A DNA stretch of 64,000 nt from Spirilliplanes yamanashiensis. GTDB taxonomy: Bacteria; Actinomycetota; Actinomycetes; Mycobacteriales; Micromonosporaceae. Of this stretch, positions 33,732-41,588 are shown piece after piece. The stretch covers positions 1 through 64,000 of the forward strand of contig NZ_BOOY01000043.1 of NCBI RefSeq assembly GCF_016863475.1, given 5' to 3'. Below the pieces are notes generated by a model. That model did not search any database, was not told the origin of the DNA, and was given only the letters and a program-made list of their open reading frames with translations. Within the stretch, counting starts at the first letter, position 1, and every line of letters begins with the position of its first letter. Made by a program: the position numbers and the translations under genes.

Positions 33732-35303
33732 GTGGTGAGTCTGGCGCGCCGCTGGTGGCGCTGGCTGACCAGCATGCGGACCGCCCTCGTCCTGCTCTTC
33801 CTGCTGGCGCTCGCCGCGATCCCGGGTTCGCTGGTCCCCCAGCGCAACCTCGGCATCGAGAAGGTCGACGCCTACCGGCGCGCGAACCCGGACCTGTCCC
33901 GCTGGTGGGACCGGCTCGGCATGTTCGACGTCTACGCGTCGCCGTGGTTCGCGGGCATCTATCTGCTTCTCATGGCTTCGCTGGTCGGCTGCCTCACGCC
34001 GCGGATGCGGGAGCACGCGACCGCGATGTTCCGCCGGCCGCCCACCGCGCCGAAGGTGTTCAGCCGGCTCCCCGCACACGCCGAGGTCGGCGCGGCGGCG
34101 CTGCCGGCCGCGGAGGCCGCGAAGGTCATCCGCGGCACGCTGCGCGGATTCCGGGTGGACGTGCGCACCGAGGACGACGGCTCGGTGGCGGTGGCGGCCG
34201 AGAAGGGGTACCTGCGCGAGACCGGCAACCTGCTGTTCCACTTCTCCGTGCTCGCGGTCCTGGTCGGCGTCGCGATCGGGTACGGCTGGGGCTGGTACGG
34301 CAATCGCCTGGTCGTCGCGGGCCCGGACCACGCCTTCTGCACCAGCGTCCAGCAGTTCGACGAGTACGGGTTGGGCCCGCGGCTCACGCAGGCCGACGTG
34401 CCCGGCTACTGCGTCGAGCTGCAACGGTTCACCGCCGAGTTCACCGAGGCCGGCCAGCCGACGACGTTCAGCGCCGACGTCGCGTGGTCGGGCGTCGACG
34501 GTGAGCAGCGGCCGTACCAGCTGGAGGTCAACTCGCCGCTGCGCCTCGACGGCGCCAACGTCTACCTGCTCGGGCACGGCTACGCCCCTCAGCTGCGCTA
34601 CACCGACCGCGCCGGGCGTGCCCAGACGGCGGTCGTGCCGTTCCTGCCGGCGGACGGCATGCTCACCAGTGACGGCGTCGCCCTGTTCCCCGACGCGAAC
34701 GCCGACACCCGCACGGGCGCCCGTTCCAAGGACGCCCAGGTCGGCTTCGCCGGCGTCTACGTACCCACCGTGCCCGCCGGGGGCCCGCCCGGGATCTCCG
34801 CTCACCCCACCGAGCGTGACCCGGCCGTGCTGCTCACCGCCTACCGCGGCAACCTCGGCCTCGAGACCGGGGTCCCGCAATCGGTGTACGCCCTGCCGCA
34901 ACGCGCGCTCGACGACGGCAGGCTCAAGCAGCTCGACACCCCGGCCAAGCTGTTGCGGCGCGGCGAGGCGTGGACGCTCGACGACGGCTCGACGCTCGAG
35001 TTCCTGGGCACCCAGCGCTGGATCACCGTGGCGGTCCGGCACGACCCGGGCGAACCTCTGGCCCTGGCGGGTGCGGTCGCGATGCTCGCCGGGCTGACGG
35101 TCTCCCTCAGCCTCCGCCGGCGCCGCGTGTGGTTCCGCGTCACCCCTGCTCCGGGCGGATGTCAGATCAGCGCCGCGGGCCTGCCCCGAACCGGCTACGA
35201 CGCCTTCGAGCAGGAGTTCGCCGGGCTCGTGAACCGTGCGCGTGACGCGACCGGTGCGGCCGGACGTCAGGCCGACAGCCCCACAGCCGCCGCGACGCCA
35301 TGA
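33732..35303 (+). CDS. resB: Cytochrome c biogenesis protein ResB (Ccs1)
   Basis: A 523-aa protein. Its order is RRWWRWLTSMRTALVLLFLLALAAIPGSLVPQR (family start, here RTALVLLFLLALAAIPGSLV), helix 2 GIYLLLMASLVGC, helix 3 NLLFHFSVLAVLVGVAIGYGWG, a large extracytoplasmic beta domain, helix 4 LALAGAVAMLAGLTVSLSLRRRRVW and a cytoplasmic tail. ResB works with CcsA/ResC to export heme and attach it to apocytochrome c. No ccsA gene is found in the window. The GTG at 33732 has a second GTG three bases later. Confidence 0.93.
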   Translation: MVSLARRWWRWLTSMRTALVLLFLLALAAIPGSLVPQRNLGIEKVDAYRRANPDLSRWWDRLGMFDVYASPWFAGIYLLLMASLVGCLTPRMREHATAMFRRPPTAPKVFSRLPAHAEVGAAALPAAEAAKVIRGTLRGFRVDVRTEDDGSVAVAAEKGYLRETGNLLFHFSVLAVLVGVAIGYGWGWYGNRLVVAGPDHAFCTSVQQFDEYGLGPRLTQADVPGYCVELQRFTAEFTEAGQPTTFSADVAWSGVDGEQRPYQLEVNSPLRLDGANVYLLGHGYAPQLRYTDRAGRAQTAVVPFLPADGMLTSDGVALFPDANADTRTGARSKDAQVGFAGVYVPTVPAGGPPGISAHPTERDPAVLLTAYRGNLGLETGVPQSVYALPQRALDDGRLKQLDTPAKLLRRGEAWTLDDGSTLEFLGTQRWITVAVRHDPGEPLALAGAVAMLAGLTVSLSLRRRRVWFRVTPAPGGCQISAAGLPRTGYDAFEQEFAGLVNRARDATGAAGRQADSPTAAATP

Positions 35304-35328
35304 CCCTCCACCCACGACGGGAGTCGAC

Positions 35329-35931
35329 GTGAACCGCACCCTCCGGGTCCTCGCCGGCGCGCTGACGGTCGTCGCCGTTCTGGCGGGCTGCGCGGGCGGC
35401 CCACCGAAGGCCACCGGACAGCAGGGCAACGGACTCGTCCGGTCCATCGATGACGGGCGCGTGCCCGCGGGCGCCGTCGTGACCTACGAGCCGGCGAAGC
35501 GGCAGCCGGCCCCCGAGTTGACCGGCGAGGTCCTGGATGGGAGCCGCTTCGATCCGGCCACGGTCGCCGGCATGGTCGTCGTGGTGAACTTCTGGGCGTC
35601 CTGGTGCGCGCCGTGCCGCGCTGAGGCCGGCGAGCTCAACGACGCGTACACGGCGACGAAGGACCTCGGCGTGGGGTTCGTCGGCGTCAACATCCGCGAC
35701 GGCCGCGACCAGGCGAAGTCGTTCGTCGAGGGTCGCGAGCTCTACCCCAGCCTGTTCGACCCGGCCGGCCGGGTGGTGCTGGGCTTCGCCGACGTCTCCC
35801 CCAACACGATCCCCGCCACGGTGCTCATCGACCGCGACGGCCGCGTCGCCGCGGTGCTGCGCAAGGCCGTCACGCGGCGCGAGCTGGAGCCGCTCATCCG
35901 TTCCGTCGCGGAGGAACCGCGCGGTGGGTGA
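35329..35931 (+). CDS. TlpA/ResA-like thioredoxin lipoprotein
   Basis: A 200-aa lipoprotein: lipobox VLAGC with Cys21, then an extracytoplasmic thioredoxin fold with WCAPC (C93/C96) in VVVVNFWASWCAPCRAE and the cis-Pro region PNTIPATVLIDRDG. Such proteins reduce apocytochrome c heme-binding cysteines, receiving electrons from CcdA. The GTG at 35329 follows GGGAG. It overlaps ccdA by eight bases. Confidence 0.92.
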   Translation: MNRTLRVLAGALTVVAVLAGCAGGPPKATGQQGNGLVRSIDDGRVPAGAVVTYEPAKRQPAPELTGEVLDGSRFDPATVAGMVVVVNFWASWCAPCRAEAGELNDAYTATKDLGVGFVGVNIRDGRDQAKSFVEGRELYPSLFDPAGRVVLGFADVSPNTIPATVLIDRDGRVAAVLRKAVTRRELEPLIRSVAEEPRGG

Positions 35932-36667
35932 GATGTTCGCCGGCATCGCCGGCTCGGGGTCGCTGCTACCGGCGATCGGCGTGGCGATCCTCGCGGGGCT
36001 CGTGAGTTTCCTGTCGCCCTGCGTCCTGCCGCTCGTCCCCGGCTACGTCTCCTACGTGGCGGGCATGACGGGCGCGGAGGCCACCGGGGAGCGGCGCCGG
36101 GCCGTCGCGGGCACGGTCCTGTTCATCGCCGGTTTCACGGCGGTCTTCCTCCTTACCGCAGTCCTCGTCGCCAACGTCGGCCGGCTGCTGTTCGAGCATG
36201 CCCGCGCGGTGGAGATCGGTGTGGGGGCGCTCACCATCCTGATGGGCGTCAGCTTCCTCGGCCTGCTCCCGATCGCGCAGGTACAGCGCCGCCCGCGGTG
36301 GATGCCGAGCCCCGGGCTGGCCGGCTCCCCGCTGCTCGGCGTCGTGTTCGGGCTCGGCTGGGTGCCGTGCGTCAGCCCGACACTGTCGGCCGTGCTGGGG
36401 CTCGCCGCCGTCGACGCCACCGTCGACCGCGCGGTCGTGCTGGCGATCGCCTACTGCGCGGGCCTCGGCGCACCGTTCATGCTCGTCGCGGCCGGCCTGG
36501 GCGCGGCGATGAAAGCCATCGCGGTCGCGCGCCGGCACGGCCGGACGGTCAGCCGGGTCGGGGGCGCGCTGATGATCGTCGTCGGCGTGTTGCTGATGAC
36601 CGGCTGGTGGTCCGCCTTCACCATCTGGCTCCGGGCCACGGTCGGGCCCGGCCAGGTTGGCATCTGA
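35924..36667 (+). CDS. ccdA: CcdA-type cytochrome c biogenesis/thiol-transfer protein
   Basis: A 247-aa protein with six membrane helices. The paired redox Cys lie in VSFLSPCVLPLVPGYVSYVAG (helix 1) and GWVPCVSPTLSAVLGLA (helix 4), a classic pseudo-duplicated layout. It passes electrons from cytoplasmic thioredoxin to the TlpA-like protein across the membrane. The GTG start lies inside the end of the TlpA-like gene. It is convergent with the CDF gene, only 11 bases away. Confidence 0.93.
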   Translation: MGEMFAGIAGSGSLLPAIGVAILAGLVSFLSPCVLPLVPGYVSYVAGMTGAEATGERRRAVAGTVLFIAGFTAVFLLTAVLVANVGRLLFEHARAVEIGVGALTILMGVSFLGLLPIAQVQRRPRWMPSPGLAGSPLLGVVFGLGWVPCVSPTLSAVLGLAAVDATVDRAVVLAIAYCAGLGAPFMLVAAGLGAAMKAIAVARRHGRTVSRVGGALMIVVGVLLMTGWWSAFTIWLRATVGPGQVGI

Positions 36668-36678
36668 CCGGGCGCGGG

Positions 36679-37392
36679 TCAGGACGGAGCACAGCAGGAA
36701 CAACCAGGCGCGCACCCGCAGGCGTCGTCGTCGGCCTTCGACACCGCGGGAACGGCACAGCAAGCGTCGCCGCGCCACGCCTCCCGGCCCTCCTTGACGG
36801 CCACCGCGGCGATCAGGAGTGCGGCAAGGGGGTCGGCCCACCACCAGCCGAACAGGCTGTTCACCGCCAGCCCCACCAGCACCACCGCGGACAGGTACGT
36901 ACACAGCAGCGTCTGCTTCGAATCGGCCACAGCTGTCCGGGAGCCGAGCTCCCGTCCGGTGCGCCGCTGCGCGTACGACAGGAACGGCATGACCAGCAGC
37001 GACGCCGCCGCCAGCACCAGGCCGACCGTGGAGTGCTCGGCACGTTCGCCCGTCACGAGCGCACGCACGGACTCCACGCCGACGTATGCCGCGAGGGCGA
37101 AGAACGAGACCGCGATGATCCGCAGCGCGAGCCTCTCGCGCGTCTCGTGGTCGCGGGCGGAGAACTGCCAGGCGACCGCGAGCGCGGACGACACCTCGAT
37201 GACGGAGTCGAGCCCGAACCCGATGAGGGCGGTGGACGACGCGATCGTGCCGGCGGTGATCGCCACGATCGCCTCGATGACGTTGTAGGTGATCGTCGCC
37301 GCGACGAGCAGGCGGACGCGGCGGGCCAGCTTCTCCCGGCGAGCGGGTGCCGGACCGGCGGCACGGATCTGCAGCAGCGGCTCCCCCGCCAT
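36679..37392 (-). CDS. Cation diffusion facilitator-like metal transporter with Cys-rich tail
   Basis: A 237-aa membrane protein of the truncated CDF type (six helices, no full cytoplasmic domain). TM motifs are IGFGLDSVIEVSSALAVAWQF (metal site D in LDSVIE) and TAVADSKQTLLCTYLSA (helix 5). The C-terminus carries eight Cys in ACCAVP and CGCAPGCSCCAPS, a probable soft-metal binding tail. The start touches the cmtR stop by one base, so it is probably the Cd/Pb efflux pump controlled by CmtR. Confidence 0.88.
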   Translation of the reverse strand: MAGEPLLQIRAAGPAPARREKLARRVRLLVAATITYNVIEAIVAITAGTIASSTALIGFGLDSVIEVSSALAVAWQFSARDHETRERLALRIIAVSFFALAAYVGVESVRALVTGERAEHSTVGLVLAAASLLVMPFLSYAQRRTGRELGSRTAVADSKQTLLCTYLSAVVLVGLAVNSLFGWWWADPLAALLIAAVAVKEGREAWRGDACCAVPAVSKADDDACGCAPGCSCCAPS

Positions 37393-37721
37393 CAGCAGCA
37401 GCCCTTCTCGTCCGCGTCCGGGCAGATCGCCGGGTCGACGGCGAGGACGAGCCCGAGCAGGTCACCCAGCGCGTGCCGGATGTTGGCGTCGGCCAGCTCG
37501 TATCGGGTCCGCCGGCCCTCGGGCACGGCCACGACCAAGCCGCACCCTCGCAGGCAGGTCAGATGGTTCGAGAGGTTCTGCCGGGTGGTGCCCAGCCTCT
37601 CGGCCAGCTCGGCCGGATAGCCCGGGCCTTCGCGCAGGGCCAGCAGCAGGCGGGCACGGGTCGGGTCCGACAGGGCGTGCCCGAACCGAGCCAGGGCCTG
37701 ACCGTTCACCAGGGTCTCCAC
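37392..37721 (-). CDS. cmtR: CmtR-like ArsR-family cadmium/lead sensor
   Basis: A 109-aa winged-helix repressor close to Mycobacterium CmtR: ALSDPTRARLLLAL, LGTTRQNLSNHLTCLRGCGLVV and RRTRYELADANIRHALGDLL. The two Cys of TCLRGC (alpha4) match CmtR Cys57/Cys61, and a C-terminal Cys (AICPD, plus KGCC) could supply the third ligand. It should derepress on Cd(II) or Pb(II). A perfect 20-bp palindrome lies 10 bases before its start. Confidence 0.9.
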   Translation of the reverse strand: METLVNGQALARFGHALSDPTRARLLLALREGPGYPAELAERLGTTRQNLSNHLTCLRGCGLVVAVPEGRRTRYELADANIRHALGDLLGLVLAVDPAICPDADEKGCC

Positions 37722-37730
37722 GAGGACGAC

Positions 37731-37750
37731 GGTACAGCATATGCTGTACC
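37731..37750. promoter_or_regulatory. Perfect 20-bp palindrome, likely CmtR operator
   Basis: GGTACAGCATATGCTGTACC is a perfect palindrome centred 20 bases upstream of the cmtR start and about 90 bases before the divergent methyltransferase gene. Size, symmetry and position fit an ArsR-family operator. Confidence 0.75.
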
Positions 37751-37830
37751 AATCAACTCGACGACGGCGAGGACTGAGTCATGCATACAGGGCGATACAC
37801 GCAGGCAACTGGCCGCGGCGGAGCACCGCG

Positions 37831-38445
37831 ATGACGGCACGGGCCATCACGGCGCTCGCGCTGTACGTCGTCTGGTTCGCCTTGGCGTTCGGCCTTGCCA
37901 CGCTGCGGCAGTACCGGCGTACCGGCGACACCGGCCTGCGCATCGGCCCCCGATTCGCGGCGGGCTGGCAGCGCGCCGCCACGCTGTTGATGGCTGCCGC
38001 CCTGCTCACCGGATTGGCCGCGCCCGTGGCGTCCCTGCTCGGCATGCCGACCATCCCGCCCCTCGACGGCACCGCGGCGGCCGCCGTCGGAATCGCCCTG
38101 ATGGTGACGGGCATCGCGGCGACCGTTCTGGCGCAGACGTCCATGGGCACCTCGTGGCGCATCGGTGTCGATCCCGGTGAGTCCCCGCCCCTGGTCACCG
38201 GCGGCGCGTTCCGCGTGGCCCGCAATCCCATCTTCACGGCAATGATGGTCACGGCCGCCGGCATCGCGCTCACCGTGCCGAACGCCATCGCCGTCGGCGG
38301 CCTGATCGCGGCGATCATCGCCATCGAACTGCAGGTCCGGCTCGTCGAGGAGCCGTACCTACGGCGGCAGCACGGGCAGGCCTACGCTGCCTACGAACAG
38401 CGGGTCGGCCGCTTTCTGCCCGGCATCGGCCGGCGCACCGCGTGA
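37831..38445 (+). CDS. Isoprenylcysteine methyltransferase (ICMT)-like membrane protein
   Basis: A 204-aa protein with about five helices. The C-terminal motif GGAFRVARNPIFTAMMVTAAG, here RVARNPIFTAMM, plus EEPYLRRQHGQAYAAYEQRVGRFLPG, is the conserved SAM-binding region of the ICMT/PEMT-like family. The ATG at 37831 has GGAG eight bases upstream. Members of this family are frequent beside metal-resistance genes, function unknown. It is divergent from cmtR, so the palindrome between may control both. Confidence 0.85.
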   Translation: MTARAITALALYVVWFALAFGLATLRQYRRTGDTGLRIGPRFAAGWQRAATLLMAAALLTGLAAPVASLLGMPTIPPLDGTAAAAVGIALMVTGIAATVLAQTSMGTSWRIGVDPGESPPLVTGGAFRVARNPIFTAMMVTAAGIALTVPNAIAVGGLIAAIIAIELQVRLVEEPYLRRQHGQAYAAYEQRVGRFLPGIGRRTA

Positions 38446-38460
38446 GATCCGCTCGCGGGG

Positions 38461-38491
38461 TTGCATCCTGTACCTAGGTACGGGCTTACCG
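38461..38491 (+). promoter_or_regulatory. MerR-type promoter with 19-bp spacer
   Basis: TTGCAT (-35) and TTACCG (-10) are separated by 19 bases that contain the perfect 12-bp palindrome GTACCTAGGTAC. Over-long spacers with a central dyad are the hallmark of MerR-activated promoters. The -10 ends seven bases before the ATG at 38499, so the transcript may be leaderless. Confidence 0.75.
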
Positions 38492-38498
38492 TCGAGGC

Positions 38499-38831
38499 AT
38501 GACCACGAACGACGAAGCGTGGGTGCCGGAGGCATGCACGCTGCCCACCGCTGACCGTCCGCTGCGGCTGGCCGAGTTCGACGACCTTTTCGCCACTGCG
38601 CTGCGGGCGCAGCGGCGGATGGCCCCGACGCGGCTGCGGTGGCACCTCGACCCCGCGGCCGAGACCACGGCCGGCCGGGAGACCGCCTGCTGCTCCTTCT
38701 TCACGTTCACGTTCGCCGCGCCCGGCACCCAGGGCGCCGGCGCGCTGCACCTGGACGTGCAGGTTCCGGCCGCGCACGTCGATGTCCTCGACGCGCTCGC
38801 CGAACGCGCGGCCACAGGCATGGCGGCATGA
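38499..38831 (+). CDS. Conserved small protein linked to MerR regulators (110 aa)
   Basis: MTTNDEAWVPEACTLPTADR, then RLAEFDDLFATALRAQRRMAPTRLR-like helices (AEFDDLFATALRAQ), the ETACCSFFTFTF double-Cys segment and VPAAHVDVLDALAERAA. This pattern is common directly upstream of merR in actinobacteria; members are uncharacterised, and the CC pair suggests metal binding. Its start is served by the MerR-type promoter. Its stop overlaps merR by four bases. Confidence 0.75.
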   Translation: MTTNDEAWVPEACTLPTADRPLRLAEFDDLFATALRAQRRMAPTRLRWHLDPAAETTAGRETACCSFFTFTFAAPGTQGAGALHLDVQVPAAHVDVLDALAERAATGMAA

Positions 38832-39271
38832 CCGGATTGCGCAGCAGCCAGGTCGCCGCCGCGGCGGGCGTGAACCTGCAGACGCTGCGTTACTACGAAC
38901 GCCGCGGCCTGCTCGCCGAGCCCGAGCGCAGCCTCGGCGGGCACCGCCTGTATCCGGCCGAGGCCGTCACCGCCCTACGGGTGATCAAGGCGGCACAGCG
39001 GCTCGGCTTCACCCTCGACGAAGTCGCCGACCTGCTCGAAGCGGGCCGCCACCGGCACGGACGACGCCCCGACGCGGGCCTGCAGGCCCGCGCCCGGACC
39101 AAGCTGACCGAGATCGAGGCGAAGATCGCCGACCTGCAGGTCATCGCCGGGACCCTGCGGGCCGCCCTCGACGCCGGCTGCGACGACCTCGTGGCATGTG
39201 CCGGTGAGCCCTGCTGCCCGATCCCCTTCGCCACCATCGCTCTAGGAGACCCCGATGCCGACGCTCGCTGA
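38828..39271 (+). CDS. MerR-family metal-responsive regulator
   Basis: A 147-aa protein. The N-terminal winged HTH is GVNLQTLRYYERRGLL, the dimer helix follows, and a C-terminal metal loop has Cys in AGCDDLVACAGEPCCPIP. The Cys spacing, with the second-helix Cys position, is nearest to mercury/other soft-metal MerR proteins, not to CueR or ZntR. It should activate its own operon through the 19-bp-spacer promoter. It overlaps its neighbours on both sides. Confidence 0.87.
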   Translation: MTGLRSSQVAAAAGVNLQTLRYYERRGLLAEPERSLGGHRLYPAEAVTALRVIKAAQRLGFTLDEVADLLEAGRHRHGRRPDAGLQARARTKLTEIEAKIADLQVIAGTLRAALDAGCDDLVACAGEPCCPIPFATIALGDPDADAR

Positions 39272-39536
39272 CCGCGCCCGCCGGGTGCTGCCCTCCGGCC
39301 TGACCGGACTCGCCGGCGCCGCATGCGCCGCGTGCTGTGCCATCCCGCTGCTGTTGGCCGCCGGGGTGCTGTCCGGTGCCGGATGGGCGGCCGCCGGGGC
39401 CTGGATGCCCGGCATCGCCGTCGCCCTCGTAGCCCTCGCCGGCGCGGCCTGGTGGTGGTCACGCCGGCGCCGCCGCCACGGCGGATGCGGCGGCGGTACC
39501 GGCTGCGCGTGCGCCACCACCAGCGCATCAGCATGA
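39255..39536 (+). CDS. Small Cys-rich membrane protein, MerT/MerC-like flavour
   Basis: A 93-aa protein with two helices: GAACAACCAIPLLLAAGVLSG and GIAVALVALAGAAWWW. The first helix carries a Cys pair before a Pro (CCAIP), the arrangement seen in mercury-uptake MerT/MerC proteins (CC-x-P). The C-terminus is basic, then Cys-rich (GGCGGGTGCACA). The ATG overlaps the merR end by 17 bases. It could shuttle the metal sensed by MerR; transport is inferred. Confidence 0.6.
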   Translation: MPTLADRARRVLPSGLTGLAGAACAACCAIPLLLAAGVLSGAGWAAAGAWMPGIAVALVALAGAAWWWSRRRRRHGGCGGGTGCACATTSASA

Positions 39537-39570
39537 TCAGCGGCGGCGGCCGGCCGGGTAGGTTTCCGGC

Positions 39571-39909
39571 ATGACCGTCGCCCGCTCCATCCTGCTGTTC
39601 GCCGTCGCCGCACTGTTCGAGATCGGCGGGGCGTGGCTGGTGTGGCAAGGCTGGCGGGAGCACCGCGGCCTGTGGTGGATCGCCGCCGGCGTCCTCGCGC
39701 TCGGCGCCTACGGCTTCGTGGCCACCTTCCAGCCGGACCCGAACTTCGGTCGGATCCTCGCCGCCTACGGCGGCGTGTTCGTCGCCGGCTCCCTGGCATG
39801 GGGCATGGTCGTCGACAAGTTCCGGCCGGACCGGTGGGACGTCATCGGCGCGGCGATCTGCGTCGTCGGTGTCGCGGTCATCATGTACGCGCCACGCACG
39901 CCCAGCTGA
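39571..39909 (+). CDS. YnfA/UPF0060 family membrane protein
   Basis: A 112-aa protein with four helices. Signatures are [52 protein letters not shown] (here [16 protein letters not shown]) and [18 protein letters not shown]. This is the UPF0060 family, related in fold to small multidrug transporters. It is the last gene of the MerR cluster. Confidence 0.93.
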   Translation: MTVARSILLFAVAALFEIGGAWLVWQGWREHRGLWWIAAGVLALGAYGFVATFQPDPNFGRILAAYGGVFVAGSLAWGMVVDKFRPDRWDVIGAAICVVGVAVIMYAPRTPS

Positions 39910-39953
39910 GCGCACCTCGGCGGCGCAGCTCAACCTGATGGACGATCCCAGCT

Positions 39954-40475
39954 TCAGCGTTCGGCAACGTCGTCGGCGTGGCGGTCACCGTCGGTACCAC
40001 GAAAAGAGGTCACGACGAGCACTGTGACCGCGATGCAGAGGGCGGCATCGGCCAGGTTGAACGAGGGCCACCAGCCCAGGTCCAGGTAGTCGGTGACCAC
40101 CCGGTCACCGATCCGATCGACCAGGTTGGCCAGGCCGCCACCGAAAAGCATCGCGAGCGCCGCCCGCGTCAGCCGGCTCGCGGCCGGTCCGGCGCGCCAG
40201 GCGTAGATCCCGACACCGGCCACGACCAGCGCAGCAAGGGCAGGCACCAACCAGGCCGGGCCGTCCGCGCCGAGGCTGAAGGCCGCTCCCGGGTTGAAGC
40301 TCAGGTGCAGCCACAGTGGTCCCAGCCGGACCCCGTCGCCGGCCAGAAAAGTCTCGGCGGCAGCCTTGACGCCCAGGTCCGCCGCGACGACGCCGGCGGC
40401 GATGCCCGCCATCGACGCGCGCCGCAGCCACACCCGCCGCGGCGCCTGCCGGGCGTTCGGCTCAGTCGTCGTCAT
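39954..40475 (-). CDS. lspA: Lipoprotein signal peptidase LspA (accessory copy)
   Basis: A 173-aa protein with four helices. The catalytic Asp motifs are NLVDRIGDRVVTDYL (first Asp) and FNLADAAL (second Asp), and the substrate motif is FNPGAAFSLG. It cleaves prolipoprotein signal peptides. LspA copies beside Cd/Zn efflux genes are known from other metal clusters and are probably additional to the housekeeping gene. It overlaps the CDF gene by 14 bases. Confidence 0.92.
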   Translation of the reverse strand: MTTTEPNARQAPRRVWLRRASMAGIAAGVVAADLGVKAAAETFLAGDGVRLGPLWLHLSFNPGAAFSLGADGPAWLVPALAALVVAGVGIYAWRAGPAASRLTRAALAMLFGGGLANLVDRIGDRVVTDYLDLGWWPSFNLADAALCIAVTVLVVTSFRGTDGDRHADDVAER

Positions 40476-41118
40476 CGTCGTCCTCAACCAGCTCACCCTC
40501 CCAGGCTTCGCGGCCCTCATGGATGGCGAAGGCGGCGATGACGAATCCGGCGACCGGGTCCAGCCATGCCGCGCCCGTCAGTGCGTACAGGCCGAGCCCG
40601 ACGAGGGTGGAGATGCTCAGCAGCACGCAGATGCGGGTCTCGGCGGCGTCGGCCAGGATGAGCCGGTCGCCGCCGAGCTGCAGGGCGACGCGGCGCTTCG
40701 CGGCAGCCAGCACCGGCATGATGACCACCGAGGCGGCCAGGAGCACGAGACCGACGATCGAGGCGTCCGGCTCCTCGTCGCCGAGCAGGCTGCGCACGCC
40801 TTCGAAGACGACGTAGGCCGCCAGGACGAAGAACGTGACGGCGACGGCCTTGAGCGTGCGCCGTTCCTTTGCCTCATCCGCCTCGCCATGGCGGAGCCGG
40901 GCGGCCAGGCGCAGGCCCACCAGCACGGAGGCCGCCGACTCGATGCCGGAATCCAGGCCGAATCCGACGAGAGAAACGAGGCCGGCGAGCAGACCGACGG
41001 TGATCGCCACCGCGCCCTCGACGACGTTGTAGGCGACGGTGAACTGCGCGAGGCGGAGGCCGCGGCGGGTCAGGCGTTCGGTCTCGGCAGCGCTCAATGC
41101 GGTCGGCTGACCCGTCAT
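40462..41118 (-). CDS. Cation diffusion facilitator-like metal transporter with Asp tail
   Basis: A 218-aa six-helix protein, clearly paralogous to the one at 36679: FGLDSGIESAASVLVGLRLAA, VAVTFFVLAAYVVFEGVRSL, ADAAETRICVLLSISTLVGLGLYAL (ADAAETRICVLLS) and DPVAGFVIAAFAIHEGREAWEGE. In place of a Cys tail it ends EDDDDDD, suggesting a different, harder metal such as Zn or Co. The ATG overlaps the arsR-type gene by four bases. Confidence 0.88.
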   Translation of the reverse strand: MTGQPTALSAAETERLTRRGLRLAQFTVAYNVVEGAVAITVGLLAGLVSLVGFGLDSGIESAASVLVGLRLAARLRHGEADEAKERRTLKAVAVTFFVLAAYVVFEGVRSLLGDEEPDASIVGLVLLAASVVIMPVLAAAKRRVALQLGGDRLILADAAETRICVLLSISTLVGLGLYALTGAAWLDPVAGFVIAAFAIHEGREAWEGELVEDDDDDD

Positions 41119-41492
41119 CGCCCCTCCTCCATGTCGCTTTCGCCGCAGCCGTATGTCGGGCACAGCGCGATGGAAGCGCCTGTGGCGGCGAGCAGTTGCT
41201 CGGCGGCGCGCAGCACGTCCAGCAGTTCCGGGCGTGAGAGCGCGTAGAACATCTGCCGTCCTTCCGGCCGGCCGGTCACCAGGCCGCAGTCTCGGAGGCA
41301 CGCCAGGTGTGCCGAGACGGTGGACTGCGCCATTCCTAGTTCGGCCGTCAGGTCGACGACCCGCAACTCCCCACCGGCCAGCCGTCGCAGGATCTCCAGC
41401 CTCGTCTGGTCAGCGAGACCCCGGAAGAGTGCCGCGGCGGGAGCCAAGTCGTCGGCCGGCTGCATCCCCGTCGTGTCGGTTATCATCGCCAC
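41115..41492 (-). CDS. ArsR/SmtB-family metal sensor
   Basis: A 125-aa repressor: LFRGLADQTRLEILRRLAGG, ELGMAQSTVSAHLACLRDCGLVTGRPEGRQMFYAL (HTH AQSTVSAHLACLRDCGLV). CxxxC in the recognition helix (CLRDC) and a C-terminal CPTYGC make a four-Cys site like CadC/CmtR types. Starts are GTG 41492 or ATG 41486; both lie inside the inverted repeat, and the transcript may be leaderless. It probably controls the coupled CDF and LspA genes. Confidence 0.88.
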   Translation of the reverse strand: MAMITDTTGMQPADDLAPAAALFRGLADQTRLEILRRLAGGELRVVDLTAELGMAQSTVSAHLACLRDCGLVTGRPEGRQMFYALSRPELLDVLRAAEQLLAATGASIALCPTYGCGESDMEEGR

Positions 41493-41504
41493 CCAGCGAT
41501 GATA
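41481..41504. promoter_or_regulatory. Inverted repeat covering the arsR start codon
   Basis: TATCATCGC-CACCCA-GCGATGATA: perfect 9-bp arms around a 6-base spacer. It overlaps the start codon of the ArsR-type gene, so binding would block initiation. Likely an autoregulatory operator. Confidence 0.7.
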
Positions 41505-41588
41505 GCGGAGGACAGCGATGCATTGCCACTTCGCGACAGAATTGACGAGTACGTCGACGTCCGCGATGCCGGCCGAGCCAGATCGTCA

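Noticed and set aside
33624-35447. 607-codon minus-strand frame across resB
   Set aside because: ResB is clear on the plus strand, and the antisense product has no recognisable features.
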